From NCBI GenBank assembly GCA_937923795.1, contig CALDWI010000007.1, positions 89,869 through 153,868 of the forward strand: a stretch of DNA of 64,000 bases. Reading direction: 5' to 3'. The notes under the pieces were generated by a model. The model searched no databases and had not been told where the DNA came from. It saw only the letters and a program-made list of their open reading frames with translations. Below are positions 16,078-24,500 of this stretch, in pieces. The stretch comes from an uncultured Collinsella sp. Its GTDB lineage: Bacteria; Actinomycetota; Coriobacteriia; Coriobacteriales; Coriobacteriaceae. A program made the position numbers and the translations under genes. Every line of letters starts with the position of its first letter. Within the stretch, counting starts at the first letter, position 1.

Positions 16078-16139
16078 GCGTATGCGTTTTGTGGCCCTGC
16101 CGTTCACCGCGTTTTAGCCGCCGTGCCGGGGCCATTTAT

Positions 16140-16168
16140 TTGACAGTTGTTGTGGTTCAACGTACGAT
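16140..16168 (+). promoter_or_regulatory. predicted promoter for rny
   Basis: TTGACA at 16140-16145 and TACGAT at 16163-16168, 17 bp apart. Transcription from here would give an rny leader of about 160 nt. No SOS box is present. Just upstream TGGCCC and GGGCCA (16091-16133) form a long-loop hairpin, possibly the recX terminator. Confidence 0.65.
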
Positions 16169-16334
16169 AAACACTGTCATTTGCTTTGTGATATGTGCTC
16201 ATCTGTGATGAGTTTGTTTATATGTTTATCTGTATCTGACCCGCATAAGCTGCGCCCATATTACTCAAATGTCTCGAGCCGTTCGTAAGGACGGTTCGCT
16301 TTGTTGTGTAACGAATCCATAAAAAGGAGTGAGC

Positions 16335-17885
16335 ATGCCTATCATCGCAGCGCTCGTTGGCATCGTTTTGGGTGCCATCGCCGCCATTGCCTACATGCGC
16401 ACCGCCAAGCAGGGTAGTCTTCACGAGGCCGACGAAAAGATCCAGTCGGCACACGCGCAGGCTGAGTCCCTGATCGGCGATGCTAAGCGTCAGGCCGAGA
16501 CCCTCAAAAAAGAGGCTCTGCTCGAGGCTAAAGAGGAGATCATCAAGAACAAGCAGGCCGCCGAGGCCGAGGACAAGCAGCGTAAGAGCGAGATTCGTAC
16601 GCTTGAGAACCGCGTGATGCAGCGCGAGGAATCCCTCGATCGCCGCAACGACGCTCTCGACAAGCGCGAGCATCAGCTGTCCAGCCAGGCCGGTCAGGTC
16701 GAGAAGCGCTCCCGTGAGCTCGAGGAGCTCTGCGCAAAGCAGACCTCCGAGCTCGAGCGTATTGCCGACCTGACCCGTGAGGACGCCCACAAGGAGCTCC
16801 TCGATAAGGTTCGCGGCGAGGTCACCCACGAGGCTGCCACGATCATTCGCGAGTCCGAGCAGCAGGTTCGCGCCGAGTGCCACAAGACCGCCCAGGAGAT
16901 TCTGTCCCTGGCGATTCAGCGCTGCGCTGCCGACCACACAGCCGAGGTCACCGTTACCTCCGTGCACATTCCCTCTGATGACCTCAAGGGCCGTATCATC
17001 GGTCGCGAGGGTCGCAACATCCGGACCTTCGAGCAGGTTTCCGGCGTCAACCTCGTGATCGACGACACGCCTGAGACCGTCGTTCTTTCGAGCTTCGACC
17101 CGGTCCGTCGTGAGACCGCCCGTGTTGCCCTCGAGAACCTCATCGCCGACGGCCGCATTCACCCCGCCCGCATCGAGGAGATGTATCACAAGGCTGCCGA
17201 CCTGGTTCAGCAGCGCGTGCGCGAGGCTGGCGAGCAGGCTGCCTTCGATACCGGCATCCACGACCTGCACCCCGAGATCGTCAAGACCCTTGGTGCCCTG
17301 CGCTACCGTACCTCGTTTGGTCAGAACGTGCTTCAGCACTCCCTCGAAGTCTCTGACCTGTGCGGCGTGATGGCTTCCGAGCTTGGTCTGGACGTTGTGA
17401 CCGCCAAGCGCGCCGGCCTGCTGCACGACCTGGGCAAGGCAATCGACCATGACGTCGAGGGCCCGCATGCCGTCATCGGCGCCGAGCTTGCCCGCCGTTA
17501 TGGCGAGAAGCCCGTTATCGTCCACGCTATCGAGGCTCACCATGCCGATGTCGACCCCAACACGGTGCTCGATGTCCTGGTACAGGCCGCCGATGCCGTC
17601 TCTGCTTCTCGCCCCGGCGCCCGTCGCGAGTCTGCCGAGAACTACATCAAGCGTCTTGAGAAGCTCGAGGAGATCGCCAACTCCCATGACGGCGTCGAGC
17701 GTACCTATGCCATGCAGGCTGGTCGCGAGGTCCACGTCATGGTTCAGCCTGACAAGATCTCCGATGCCCAGTCCACGGTTCTGGCTCACGATATCGCCCA
17801 TCAGATCGAGGAAGAGATGGAGTATCCCGGTCAGGTGCGCGTCGTCGTGATTCGCGAGAGCCGTGCTGTCGATATCGCTAAATAA
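16335..17885 (+). CDS. rny: Ribonuclease Y
   Basis: Membrane-anchored endoribonuclease that initiates mRNA decay. The 516-residue product has an N-terminal membrane helix ([19 protein letters not shown]), a long charged coiled coil (about 25-170), a KH domain (around [19 protein letters not shown], 210-230) and an HD domain with [15 protein letters not shown] near 365. The ATG at 16335 is preferred over the in-frame GTG at 16329 because AAGGAG (16324-16329) would overlap the GTG. The start of the downstream GHKL gene is 1 bp past the stop. Confidence 0.95.
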   Translation: MPIIAALVGIVLGAIAAIAYMRTAKQGSLHEADEKIQSAHAQAESLIGDAKRQAETLKKEALLEAKEEIIKNKQAAEAEDKQRKSEIRTLENRVMQREESLDRRNDALDKREHQLSSQAGQVEKRSRELEELCAKQTSELERIADLTREDAHKELLDKVRGEVTHEAATIIRESEQQVRAECHKTAQEILSLAIQRCAADHTAEVTVTSVHIPSDDLKGRIIGREGRNIRTFEQVSGVNLVIDDTPETVVLSSFDPVRRETARVALENLIADGRIHPARIEEMYHKAADLVQQRVREAGEQAAFDTGIHDLHPEIVKTLGALRYRTSFGQNVLQHSLEVSDLCGVMASELGLDVVTAKRAGLLHDLGKAIDHDVEGPHAVIGAELARRYGEKPVIVHAIEAHHADVDPNTVLDVLVQAADAVSASRPGARRESAENYIKRLEKLEEIANSHDGVERTYAMQAGREVHVMVQPDKISDAQSTVLAHDIAHQIEEEMEYPGQVRVVVIRESRAVDIAK

Positions 17886-17886
17886 C

Positions 17887-18972
17887 ATGAGCGACGCGAA
17901 CGAGCTCATCTCATTTATCGCGTCGATGTCGGGGGAGGGCAACCTTCGCGTCGAGGAGAACCTTGGCGAGGGGTATGTCCGCCTCCGTGTTTCGGAGGCC
18001 GAGCGGCGCCAGGCGAAGCACGACATTCAGCATGTCGAGGATATCGTCATCGAAATGCTCCGTAATGCTCGCGATGCCGGCGCCGACAAGGTCTATCTCG
18101 CCACGACCAAGGAAGATGGCGTACGCACGCTTGTCTTTCTGGATAACGGCTCGGGTGTTCCGCAGGATATGCAAGAGCGAATCTTCGATGCTCGCGTTAC
18201 CTCAAAGCTTGAGAGCATGAAGATGGACCGTTGGGGCGTTCACGGTCGTGGCATGGCATTGTTTTCGATCAAGCAGAACACCGACGAGGCCCGTGTGGTC
18301 ACGTCCGGCGTCGATCTTGGTTCAGCCTTTAAGGTGAGCGTTGCAGCCGACCGCCTCAGCGAGCGTGCCGATCAGTCCAGCTGGCCCCAGGCCGTCAAGG
18401 ATGAGGATGGACGTTATGTCTGTGCTCGCGGTCCGCATAATATTATTCGCGCTGCTTGTGAGTTTGCGCTCGAGGAGTTGCGTGGTTGCGATGTCTATCT
18501 TGGTTCTCCGTCTGAGATTGCCGCGACCCTTTATGCTCAGGCGTCAAGTCGGCTCGATACGTCTCGTCTCCTGTTCATTGACGACGAGAGTGAGCTTCCG
18601 GTTGTCGATCGTTTAGGCCTTGCCTCCGATGCCGAGGACTTTATCCGTATCTGCTCGGGTTTGGGTCTTGAGATGTCCGAGCGCACGGCACATCGCATTT
18701 TGGCAGGGCAGATTAAGCCCGTTCGCGGTGTGACCGCGCGTCTGCTGCGCGAGCGTGATTCTTCCTCGCATGCGCCGGCTCCTGTCGATCTCGCGAAGGA
18801 TCGTCGCGGGCTACGTATTGCCAAGGATGACATGGCACAGTTTTCGCGTGCTGTGGAGCGTGACTTTAATGACCTTGCCGCCCGGTACTATCTTAACCTT
18901 TGCGGCGACCCAAAGATTCGCGTTTCGCGTGATCGAATCACCGTGACCTTCGATCTTGCCAAAGAGGAATAG
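17887..18972 (+). CDS. GHKL-fold ATP-binding protein of unknown function
   Basis: The 361-residue protein has an HSP90/histidine-kinase-like ATPase fold: N-box E56xxxN60 (EMLRNARDAGA), G1 box DNGSGVP at 86-92, G2 box GVHGRGMAL at 117-125. It has no membrane segment, no phosphoacceptor H-box and no receiver, so it is not a classical sensor kinase; the arrangement is closer to MutL/Hsp90-type ATPases. The C-terminal 200 residues have no domain I recognise. The ATG at 17887 starts 1 bp after the rny stop, and spoVS and miaB follow. In Bacillus subtilis the position between rny and spoVS is held by ymdB, so this protein may serve the same neighbourhood. Function unknown. Confidence 0.8.
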   Translation: MSDANELISFIASMSGEGNLRVEENLGEGYVRLRVSEAERRQAKHDIQHVEDIVIEMLRNARDAGADKVYLATTKEDGVRTLVFLDNGSGVPQDMQERIFDARVTSKLESMKMDRWGVHGRGMALFSIKQNTDEARVVTSGVDLGSAFKVSVAADRLSERADQSSWPQAVKDEDGRYVCARGPHNIIRAACEFALEELRGCDVYLGSPSEIAATLYAQASSRLDTSRLLFIDDESELPVVDRLGLASDAEDFIRICSGLGLEMSERTAHRILAGQIKPVRGVTARLLRERDSSSHAPAPVDLAKDRRGLRIAKDDMAQFSRAVERDFNDLAARYYLNLCGDPKIRVSRDRITVTFDLAKEE

Positions 18973-18979
18973 TGCCTTT

Positions 18980-18995
18980 ACCGAGTCCACTCGGT
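18980..18995. promoter_or_regulatory. palindrome between the GHKL gene and spoVS
   Basis: ACCGAGT-CC-ACTCGGT, a perfect seven-pair inverted repeat, begins 8 bp after the GHKL stop and ends 51 bp before spoVS. There is no T-run, so it could be an operator or a stem protecting an mRNA end. Confidence 0.45.
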
Positions 18996-19046
18996 ACGAT
19001 ACAGTTATTGCAGTTAAAACGTACTTTTAAACGCAGGAGTTTCTTC

Positions 19047-19364
19047 ATGGATTGCCTGAAGGTATCAAGCAAATCATCGCCCGCGTCCGTTGCCGGCGCC
19101 ATCGCCGGCATGGTCAAGGATGGTGTGCCCGTCAACATTCAGTGTGTCGGCGCCGGTGCGGTCAACCAGGCCATAAAGGCCGTGGCTATCGCGCGCGGTT
19201 TTTTGATTCCAACCGGTTTTGATATTTCCTGCGCGCCCGTGTTCTCCGACATCCTCATTAACGGGGAGTCGCGCACGGCCATCCGCCTTTCTATCTACGT
19301 TCGCCAGATCAATCGAGCTGCTATGGATAACGTCGTCATGGATGATGTTAAGCCTGTGGCATAG
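19047..19364 (+). CDS. spoVS: Stage V sporulation protein S (SpoVS) family
   Basis: Small Alba-superfamily protein of 105 residues, matching SpoVS over residues 1-88 (MDCLKVSSKSSPASVAGAIA; CVGAGAVNQAIKAVAIARGF; INGESRTAIRLSIYV) with about 17 extra residues at the end. CAGGAG precedes the ATG at 19047. SpoVS promotes spore coat and core maturation in Bacillus, but homologues occur in many non-sporulating bacteria. No other sporulation gene is visible here, so a general nucleic-acid-binding or regulatory role is more likely. It lies between the GHKL gene and miaB. Confidence 0.93.
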   Translation: MDCLKVSSKSSPASVAGAIAGMVKDGVPVNIQCVGAGAVNQAIKAVAIARGFLIPTGFDISCAPVFSDILINGESRTAIRLSIYVRQINRAAMDNVVMDDVKPVA

Positions 19365-19403
19365 CTTCTGCTTGCCTCGTTTCGCTCCCCATCGTTAGGA
19401 CTT

Positions 19404-20780
19404 ATGCACATGGACCAGCGTTCCGTACGCGATATTCTTGCCGGTAAAACCTACTTTATCCGCACCTTTGGCTGCCAGATGAATCAGCACGACTCCGAGC
19501 GTGTGAGCGGTTTGCTTGATTCGTATGGCTGTCTCATGGCGCTCGATCCCTCGCATGCCGATATTGTTGTCTTCATGACATGCTGCGTGCGCGAAGCCGC
19601 CGATACTCGCCTGTACGGTCAGTGCAATTCCTGCAAAAGCCTGCCGCCTTCGCCTTCGGGCAAGCGCGTGGTTGCCGTTGGTGGTTGCATCGCGCAGCGC
19701 GATGGCGAGGGCCTGCTCACCAATGTCGATAACGTCAATGTCATCTTTGGTACGCATTCCATCGCACATGTGGCCGAGCTCATTGCCGAGGCGTTCCTTG
19801 ACGGCAAGCGTCATATCCGCACCAATGAGCATGAGGATACGGATGCCATGAGCATGCCGTGGCATCGCGAGACCCAGTATCACGCCTGGGTGCCCATCAT
19901 GACGGGCTGCAATAATTTCTGTACCTATTGCATCGTTCCGTACGTGCGCGGTCGCGAAAAGAGCCTCCCCTTCGAGGAGATTGTCGACGAGGTGACCGGT
20001 TTGGTGCGCCAGGGCGTGCGTGAGATTACGCTGCTGGGCCAAAACGTTAACTCATATGGTCGCGATCTGTTTGGCAAGCCGCGTTTTGCCGATCTGCTAC
20101 GTGCCGTGGGCGATACGGGCGTGGAGCGCATCTTCTTTACGTCTTCGCATCCCAAGGATCTGCTGCCCGAGACCATCGACGCCATGGCCGAGACGCCTGC
20201 CGTTATGCCGCAGCTGCACTTGGCCGTCCAGTCAGGTTCGACACGGATCCTCAAAGAGATGAATCGCCGTTATACACGCGAGGACTATCTGGGCCTGGTC
20301 GATCGCATTCGCAACCGGATGCCCGATATCGCGCTCTCGACCGACATCATCGTTGGCTTCCCGGGCGAGACTGAAGAAGACTTTGAGCAGACGCTCTCAC
20401 TTGCCGAGACGGTCCGCTATGCCCAGGCCTATACCTTCATCTATTCCAAGCGCGCCGGTACCCCGGCCGCAGAGATTGACGATCCTACGCCGCATGAGGT
20501 TATTCTCGAGCGTTTCAACCGCCTGGTTAAGGTTATCGAGACTACGGCACACGAGTATAACCAGGGTGAGCTTCATACTGTGGTGCCGGCGCTCATTGAG
20601 GGAACGAGTAAAAAGAACGACGCGGTCCTGCTGGGCAAGAGTCCCAAGAATCAGACCGTGCATGCGCCTATCCCCGAGGGTTACAGCATCGATCAGCTTG
20701 TTGGCAAGATTGTTGATGTTGACGTTGACGTTGCCAAGACCTGGTATTTGTCCGGCTCCGTTGTGGGCGAGCCGCGCTAA
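19404..20780 (+). CDS. miaB: tRNA-2-methylthio-N6-dimethylallyladenosine synthase MiaB
   Basis: Radical-SAM methylthiotransferase that completes ms2i6A at position 37 of tRNAs reading UNN codons. The 458 residues show the MiaB-specific TFGCQMNQHDSERV N-terminus, cluster cysteines in MTCCVREAA and VGGCIAQRDGE, the radical-SAM CNNFCTYC near residue 172-179, and a C-terminal TRAM domain. An alternative ATG lies two codons downstream (19410). The stop overlaps the miaA start by one base, so the enzyme that makes its substrate (i6A) is made from the same mRNA. Confidence 0.95.
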   Translation: MHMDQRSVRDILAGKTYFIRTFGCQMNQHDSERVSGLLDSYGCLMALDPSHADIVVFMTCCVREAADTRLYGQCNSCKSLPPSPSGKRVVAVGGCIAQRDGEGLLTNVDNVNVIFGTHSIAHVAELIAEAFLDGKRHIRTNEHEDTDAMSMPWHRETQYHAWVPIMTGCNNFCTYCIVPYVRGREKSLPFEEIVDEVTGLVRQGVREITLLGQNVNSYGRDLFGKPRFADLLRAVGDTGVERIFFTSSHPKDLLPETIDAMAETPAVMPQLHLAVQSGSTRILKEMNRRYTREDYLGLVDRIRNRMPDIALSTDIIVGFPGETEEDFEQTLSLAETVRYAQAYTFIYSKRAGTPAAEIDDPTPHEVILERFNRLVKVIETTAHEYNQGELHTVVPALIEGTSKKNDAVLLGKSPKNQTVHAPIPEGYSIDQLVGKIVDVDVDVAKTWYLSGSVVGEPR

Positions 20781-21718
20781 TGGTTTCTCCCAGGGCAGGA
20801 CTTTCCGCCGTTGCGATCGTCGGTCCGACGGCGGTTGGTAAGAGTGATGTTGCCGACTGTTTGGCAGCTCGTCTTTCGTCCGAAGTGCTGTCGTGCGATG
20901 CGATGCAAATCTATCGCGGCATGGACATCGGTACCGCAAAGATGGCGCCCGATGAGTGTACGGCGCCACTGCGTCTCGTCGACATTGTAGAGCCGGGTGT
21001 GGCATATTCTGCTGCGCTTTATCAGGCTGACGCTCGCGCGCATGTTGAACGTCTCCTTGGTTCGGGTTACCTGCCTGTTTTTTGCGGAGGTACGGGGCTG
21101 TATCTCAAGGCTGCCCTTGATGAGATGGACTTTCCCTCGGGTGAACTTGAGGACGATCGCCGTGCGGGCTATCAGGAGCTTGCCGAGCGTATTGGTGAGG
21201 AAGAACTGCATGCCCTGCTTGCCGAGCGTGATCCAGAATCGGCTGCTGTTATTCATCCCCATAACGTGCGTCGCGTGATTCGCGCGCTCGAAATGCACGA
21301 TGATGGCGTCTCCTATGCGCAGCAAAAGTCGCAGTTTAGTGTTCCGCGCGAGCATTATCACGCTCTGTGGTTTGGTCTGACGCGTAATCGCGAGGTGCTC
21401 TACGAGCGCATTAACCTGCGTGTCGATCTGATGTTTGAGCAGGGCCTTGTCGATGAGGTCCGCGGTCTTATGGGCCAAGGGCTGGGAGATGCCCTGACGT
21501 CGATGCAGGCAATTGGCTATAAAGAGATCATCGATGCTTTCAATGGCGTGATTTCTATGGATGAGGCTCGCGAACTCATCAAGATGCGTTCGCGTCGCTA
21601 TGCCAAACGTCAGCTTTCGTGGTTTAAACGCGATGACCGCATCGTGTGGTTCGATATGGACGAGTTTACGATCGATGAGGTCGTTGAGGACATCCTGCAT
21701 CGTATTGAGGCTGCCTAA
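20780..21718 (+). CDS. miaA: tRNA dimethylallyltransferase MiaA
   Basis: Transfers the dimethylallyl group to A37 of tRNA, the step before MiaB. The 312-residue product has the P-loop GPTAVGKSD at 15-23, the DAMQIYRGMDIGTAK substrate motif near 47-61, CGGTGLYLKAAL near 96-107, and the C-terminal RSRRYAKRQLSWFKRD tRNA-binding segment. It starts within the miaB stop (TAATG) and its own stop overlaps the hflX ATG in the same way, so miaB-miaA-hflX are translationally coupled. Confidence 0.96.
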   Translation: MVSPRAGLSAVAIVGPTAVGKSDVADCLAARLSSEVLSCDAMQIYRGMDIGTAKMAPDECTAPLRLVDIVEPGVAYSAALYQADARAHVERLLGSGYLPVFCGGTGLYLKAALDEMDFPSGELEDDRRAGYQELAERIGEEELHALLAERDPESAAVIHPHNVRRVIRALEMHDDGVSYAQQKSQFSVPREHYHALWFGLTRNREVLYERINLRVDLMFEQGLVDEVRGLMGQGLGDALTSMQAIGYKEIIDAFNGVISMDEARELIKMRSRRYAKRQLSWFKRDDRIVWFDMDEFTIDEVVEDILHRIEAA

Positions 21719-23007
21719 TGGGCCGTTTCCCCCTTGTTCCCACGGCACCCGAGCCCGAGCGTGCCATTTTGGTTGGTGTTGAATGGCGCGACAATGCATG
21801 GCCGCTCGATCACTCGCTCGATGAGCTTGAGCGTCTGGCCCATACGGCTGGCGCCCAGTGCGTGGCGCGTTTGTCTCAGCGTTTGGTAAAGCCGTATCCT
21901 AAATCGTTTATCGGTTCCGGTAAGGTTGAAGAGCTGTGCGGCCTAGTGCATCGCATGGATGCCGATGTCGTTATTTTTGACGACGACCTGACGCCCTCGC
22001 AGCAATCCTATTTGGAGAAAGCCGTGGGCGAGCCGGTAAAGATTATCGATCGTACGGCACTGATCTTGGATATCTTTGGCCTGCATGCTCAGACGCGTGA
22101 GGGACGCCTACAGGTACAGCTGGCACAGCTTCAATATTTGTTGCCTCGTCTGCGTGGCATGTGGAGCCACCTCGCCAAGGAACAGACGCGCGGCGGCATC
22201 GGCTCACGCTTTGGCCAGGGCGAAAGTCAGCTTGAGGTCGACCGTCGCCTCATTCGTAATAAGATCGCTGCGCTTCGTCGTGAGCTCAAGCAGGTTGAAC
22301 AGCGTCGCGATGTTCAATCCAAGAGCCGCATTGAGTCACCGGCGTTTCGCGTCGCGTTAGCCGGTTATACCAATGCCGGTAAATCGACGTTGCTCAATCG
22401 TCTGACCAGCTCTACGGTACTTTCTCAGGACAAGCTGTTTGCTACGCTCGACCCGACGACGCGTTCGTATCGCCTGCCCGGCGGTCGCGGTATGACGATT
22501 ACCGATACCGTCGGCTTTATTCAAAAGCTGCCGCATGGTCTGGTCGATGCCTTTAAATCGACGCTGTCCGAGGTGTTGGGTGCCGATCTAATTCTCAAAG
22601 TCGTAGATGCGTCTGACGAGGACTATGAGCGGCAGCTGGAGGCTGTCGACCGCGTGCTTGATGAGATCGGCGCTGGAGAGCGCCTAACGCTGACCGTATT
22701 CAATAAAATCGATCTTCTCGATAGCGTTGATCGATTGAGCTTCCGTCGTCGCTATCCCGAGGCCGTGCTGTTCTCGGCCCAGACGGGCGAGGGACTCGAC
22801 GATCTCGTCGACCGTATTGCTCGTGAGGCGGCTGCTACCGATGTGTTGCTCTCTGCTGAAATCCCGTATCGTGAGGGTGCCCTCATCACGCTGGTGCATG
22901 AGCAGGGAACCCTTTTGCACGAGGAATATCTTGAGGACGGCGTTCGTATTGTGGCGAAGCTACCGGCCCGTATCGCGCCGCGGCTCGAGCGTTATCGCAC
23001 CGAGTAG
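21718..23007 (+). CDS. hflX: GTPase HflX
   Basis: Ribosome-binding GTPase that splits stalled ribosomes under stress. Of 429 residues, the N-terminal HflX domain carries SFIGSGKVEELCGLV, followed by a coiled-coil region and the G domain: G1 GYTNAGKSTL near 219-228, G3 DTVGFIQKLPHGLVDAF near 264, G4 NKID near 335. miaA-hflX is a conserved pair in many phyla. The last 16 bp overlap the end of the convergent membrane gene, so no terminator separates them. Confidence 0.94.
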   Translation: MGRFPLVPTAPEPERAILVGVEWRDNAWPLDHSLDELERLAHTAGAQCVARLSQRLVKPYPKSFIGSGKVEELCGLVHRMDADVVIFDDDLTPSQQSYLEKAVGEPVKIIDRTALILDIFGLHAQTREGRLQVQLAQLQYLLPRLRGMWSHLAKEQTRGGIGSRFGQGESQLEVDRRLIRNKIAALRRELKQVEQRRDVQSKSRIESPAFRVALAGYTNAGKSTLLNRLTSSTVLSQDKLFATLDPTTRSYRLPGGRGMTITDTVGFIQKLPHGLVDAFKSTLSEVLGADLILKVVDASDEDYERQLEAVDRVLDEIGAGERLTLTVFNKIDLLDSVDRLSFRRRYPEAVLFSAQTGEGLDDLVDRIAREAAATDVLLSAEIPYREGALITLVHEQGTLLHEEYLEDGVRIVAKLPARIAPRLERYRTE

Positions 23008-23696
23008 ACGAGCTCCAAAATGCCCAGAATGATGGGCTGATGCAGCAGATAAAAGGGGAGTGCATGACGTCCAAGGCTGGCGAGCGCCGGGACGGGATTG
23101 GCGTAGGCCCAGCTAGGGACGGTCTTATCGATTCCCTGCGCTATATGTGCGGCGAAGTATCCTGCAAGATACATAAAGATAAACGGGATGATGGGGTAGT
23201 AATCGCCTGAAACAAACCCAGAGCTCGGAAATCCCAGCCACGCCAGGTAGGGGACAGGATAGATCGTTTTGGGGATACTCCAGGTGAGGGCGAACAACAC
23301 AAGGCATAGGGATATGCCCCATCTCGCCGATATCTTCTTAAGGACGGGATCGGTCAACGCCACGATGCCGGTACATGCGGCCATGCAGTAGATGATGCCA
23401 AAATTAACCGAATCGTCTACTGAGACAAGTGTTGTTGCCAACCAGACGACGAGTGCTGCTAAGGCGTATTTGGCGGCACGTTTGATATTGTTGCGCGAAA
23501 GGGTGCACATCCAACCCGCGATAAATAAAAATACCCAGCTGATGCTGGCGCGCCAGATGTCTTGAAAGACAGTCTGGGTAAACCAGGGCATATCCCAGTC
23601 GTACAGGTAGGCGAGATCGTAGCAAGCGTGAAAACCTGCCATTGAAATCATCGTAAACCCGCGGACGGTATCAAAGATGGTGATGCGTTTTTGCAT
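22992..23696 (-). CDS. HGSNAT-like (DUF1624) membrane acyltransferase
   Basis: The 234-residue integral membrane protein has about seven helices and begins ITIFDTVRGFTMISMAGFHA, the start typical of the heparan-alpha-glucosaminide N-acetyltransferase / DUF1624 family. FLFIAGWMCTLSRNNIKRAAK is the conserved segment after the second helix (here given in two parts of a longer match: FLFIAGWM and RAAK). Family members probably move acetyl groups across the membrane to surface sugars; the substrate here is unknown. Its ATG overlaps the lexA stop (TAATG), so it should be co-expressed with lexA and SOS-inducible. It ends inside the convergent hflX gene. Confidence 0.75.
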   Translation of the reverse strand: MQKRITIFDTVRGFTMISMAGFHACYDLAYLYDWDMPWFTQTVFQDIWRASISWVFLFIAGWMCTLSRNNIKRAAKYALAALVVWLATTLVSVDDSVNFGIIYCMAACTGIVALTDPVLKKISARWGISLCLVLFALTWSIPKTIYPVPYLAWLGFPSSGFVSGDYYPIIPFIFMYLAGYFAAHIAQGIDKTVPSWAYANPVPALASLGRHALPFYLLHQPIILGILELVYSVR

Positions 23697-24340
23697 TACG
23701 AGAACCGGCGCATCAAGCCGACGACTTTGCCCAAGATAACGGGATTCGTTGCATAGATAGGCTCCATGGTGTCATTCTCGGGCTGCAGGCGTACGCGTCC
23801 CTGCTCCTTGTAGAACGTCTTGACGGTCGCTGAACCATCAATCATGGCCACGACAATTTCGCCGTTCATGGCACTCTTTTGTTCACGGACGATGATGTAA
23901 TCGCCATTGAAGATGCCGACATTGATCATTGAGCTCCCATGCACCTCAAGGATAAAGGAACCCTGATCGGTGGCGATTTCGGTCGGGATAGTAAAAGTGT
24001 CTTCGATATTCTGCTCGGCCAGAATGGGAATTCCTGCCGCGACGCGACCAACGAGCGGTAGCGAGACCGTTCCGCGAGGTGCGGTGGGCTCGTCAGATTT
24101 AGAAATTGAGACAGAGGAACCGTCCTCGTTAAAGAGTTCCAGGGCGCGCGGTTTAGTGGCATCGCGCTTGAGTAGCCCGCGCGCCTCCAGGGCAGATAGA
24201 TGGGCGTGCACGGTGCTGGGGGAGGAAAGGCCCACAGCAGAAGCCATCTCGCGCACGCTGGGCGGATAACCCTTCTCCTGCTGATATTCCTTGATGAAGT
24301 CGTAAATTTGCTGCTGACGCTTGGTAATTTTGCGAGCCAT
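23696..24340 (-). CDS. lexA: SOS repressor LexA
   Basis: Repressor of the DNA-damage response, inactivated by RecA-stimulated self-cleavage. The 214-residue product has an N-terminal winged helix (PPSVREMASAVGLSSPSTV, 26-44), the Ala102-Gly103 cleavage site in GRVAAGIP, catalytic Ser137 (HGSSMIN) and Lys174 (SATVKTFYK). The ATG at 24340 is chosen because the LexA N-terminus starts there. Upstream are three SOS boxes (24364-24433), giving autoregulation. The family of target sites is seen also at recA. Confidence 0.96.
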   Translation of the reverse strand: MARKITKRQQQIYDFIKEYQQEKGYPPSVREMASAVGLSSPSTVHAHLSALEARGLLKRDATKPRALELFNEDGSSVSISKSDEPTAPRGTVSLPLVGRVAAGIPILAEQNIEDTFTIPTEIATDQGSFILEVHGSSMINVGIFNGDYIIVREQKSAMNGEIVVAMIDGSATVKTFYKEQGRVRLQPENDTMEPIYATNPVILGKVVGLMRRFS

Positions 24341-24363
24341 CAGGGCATCCTCTCTACCATTGT

Positions 24364-24377
24364 CAAACAAATGTTCG
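24364..24377. promoter_or_regulatory. SOS box 1 (lexA-proximal)
   Basis: CAAAC-AAAT-GTTCG, one mismatch to the CGAAC-N4-GTTCG consensus, 24 bp upstream of the lexA ATG. Its first base is exactly 28 bp from the first base of box 2. Confidence 0.8.
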
Positions 24378-24385
24378 AATTTTGC

Positions 24386-24415
24386 TTGACAGGAACAACT
24401 GTTCGAAGATAATAA
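24386..24415 (+). promoter_or_regulatory. promoter of the LysM SOS gene with SOS box 2 in its spacer
   Basis: TTGACA (24386-24391) and TAATAA (24410-24415), 18 bp apart, point rightward. The spacer holds GGAAC-AACT-GTTCG at 24392-24405. The geometry is the same as at recA: LexA would sit between -35 and -10. Confidence 0.85.
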
Positions 24416-24419
24416 TAAC

Positions 24420-24433
24420 CGAACATTCGTTCT
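24420..24433. promoter_or_regulatory. SOS box 3 (LysM-gene-proximal)
   Basis: CGAAC-ATTC-GTTCT, one mismatch to consensus, just downstream of the rightward -10 box and exactly 28 bp from box 2. Bound LexA here would block initiation or early elongation of the LysM gene transcript. Confidence 0.82.
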
Positions 24434-24500
24434 CGCGCTAGACATTTTTGTCCGCGCGGCTTGATAAAACTGTTCTCAGCAAAACACGCGAGAGGAGAAC

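Noticed and set aside
17887..18972. Classical sensor histidine kinase for the GHKL gene
   Set aside because: No membrane segment, H-box or dimerisation helices; the ATP-binding boxes start near the N-terminus and a long unrelated C-terminal region follows.
19047..19364. spoVS as evidence of sporulation
   Set aside because: SpoVS homologues occur in many non-sporulating bacteria and no other sporulation gene is in the window.
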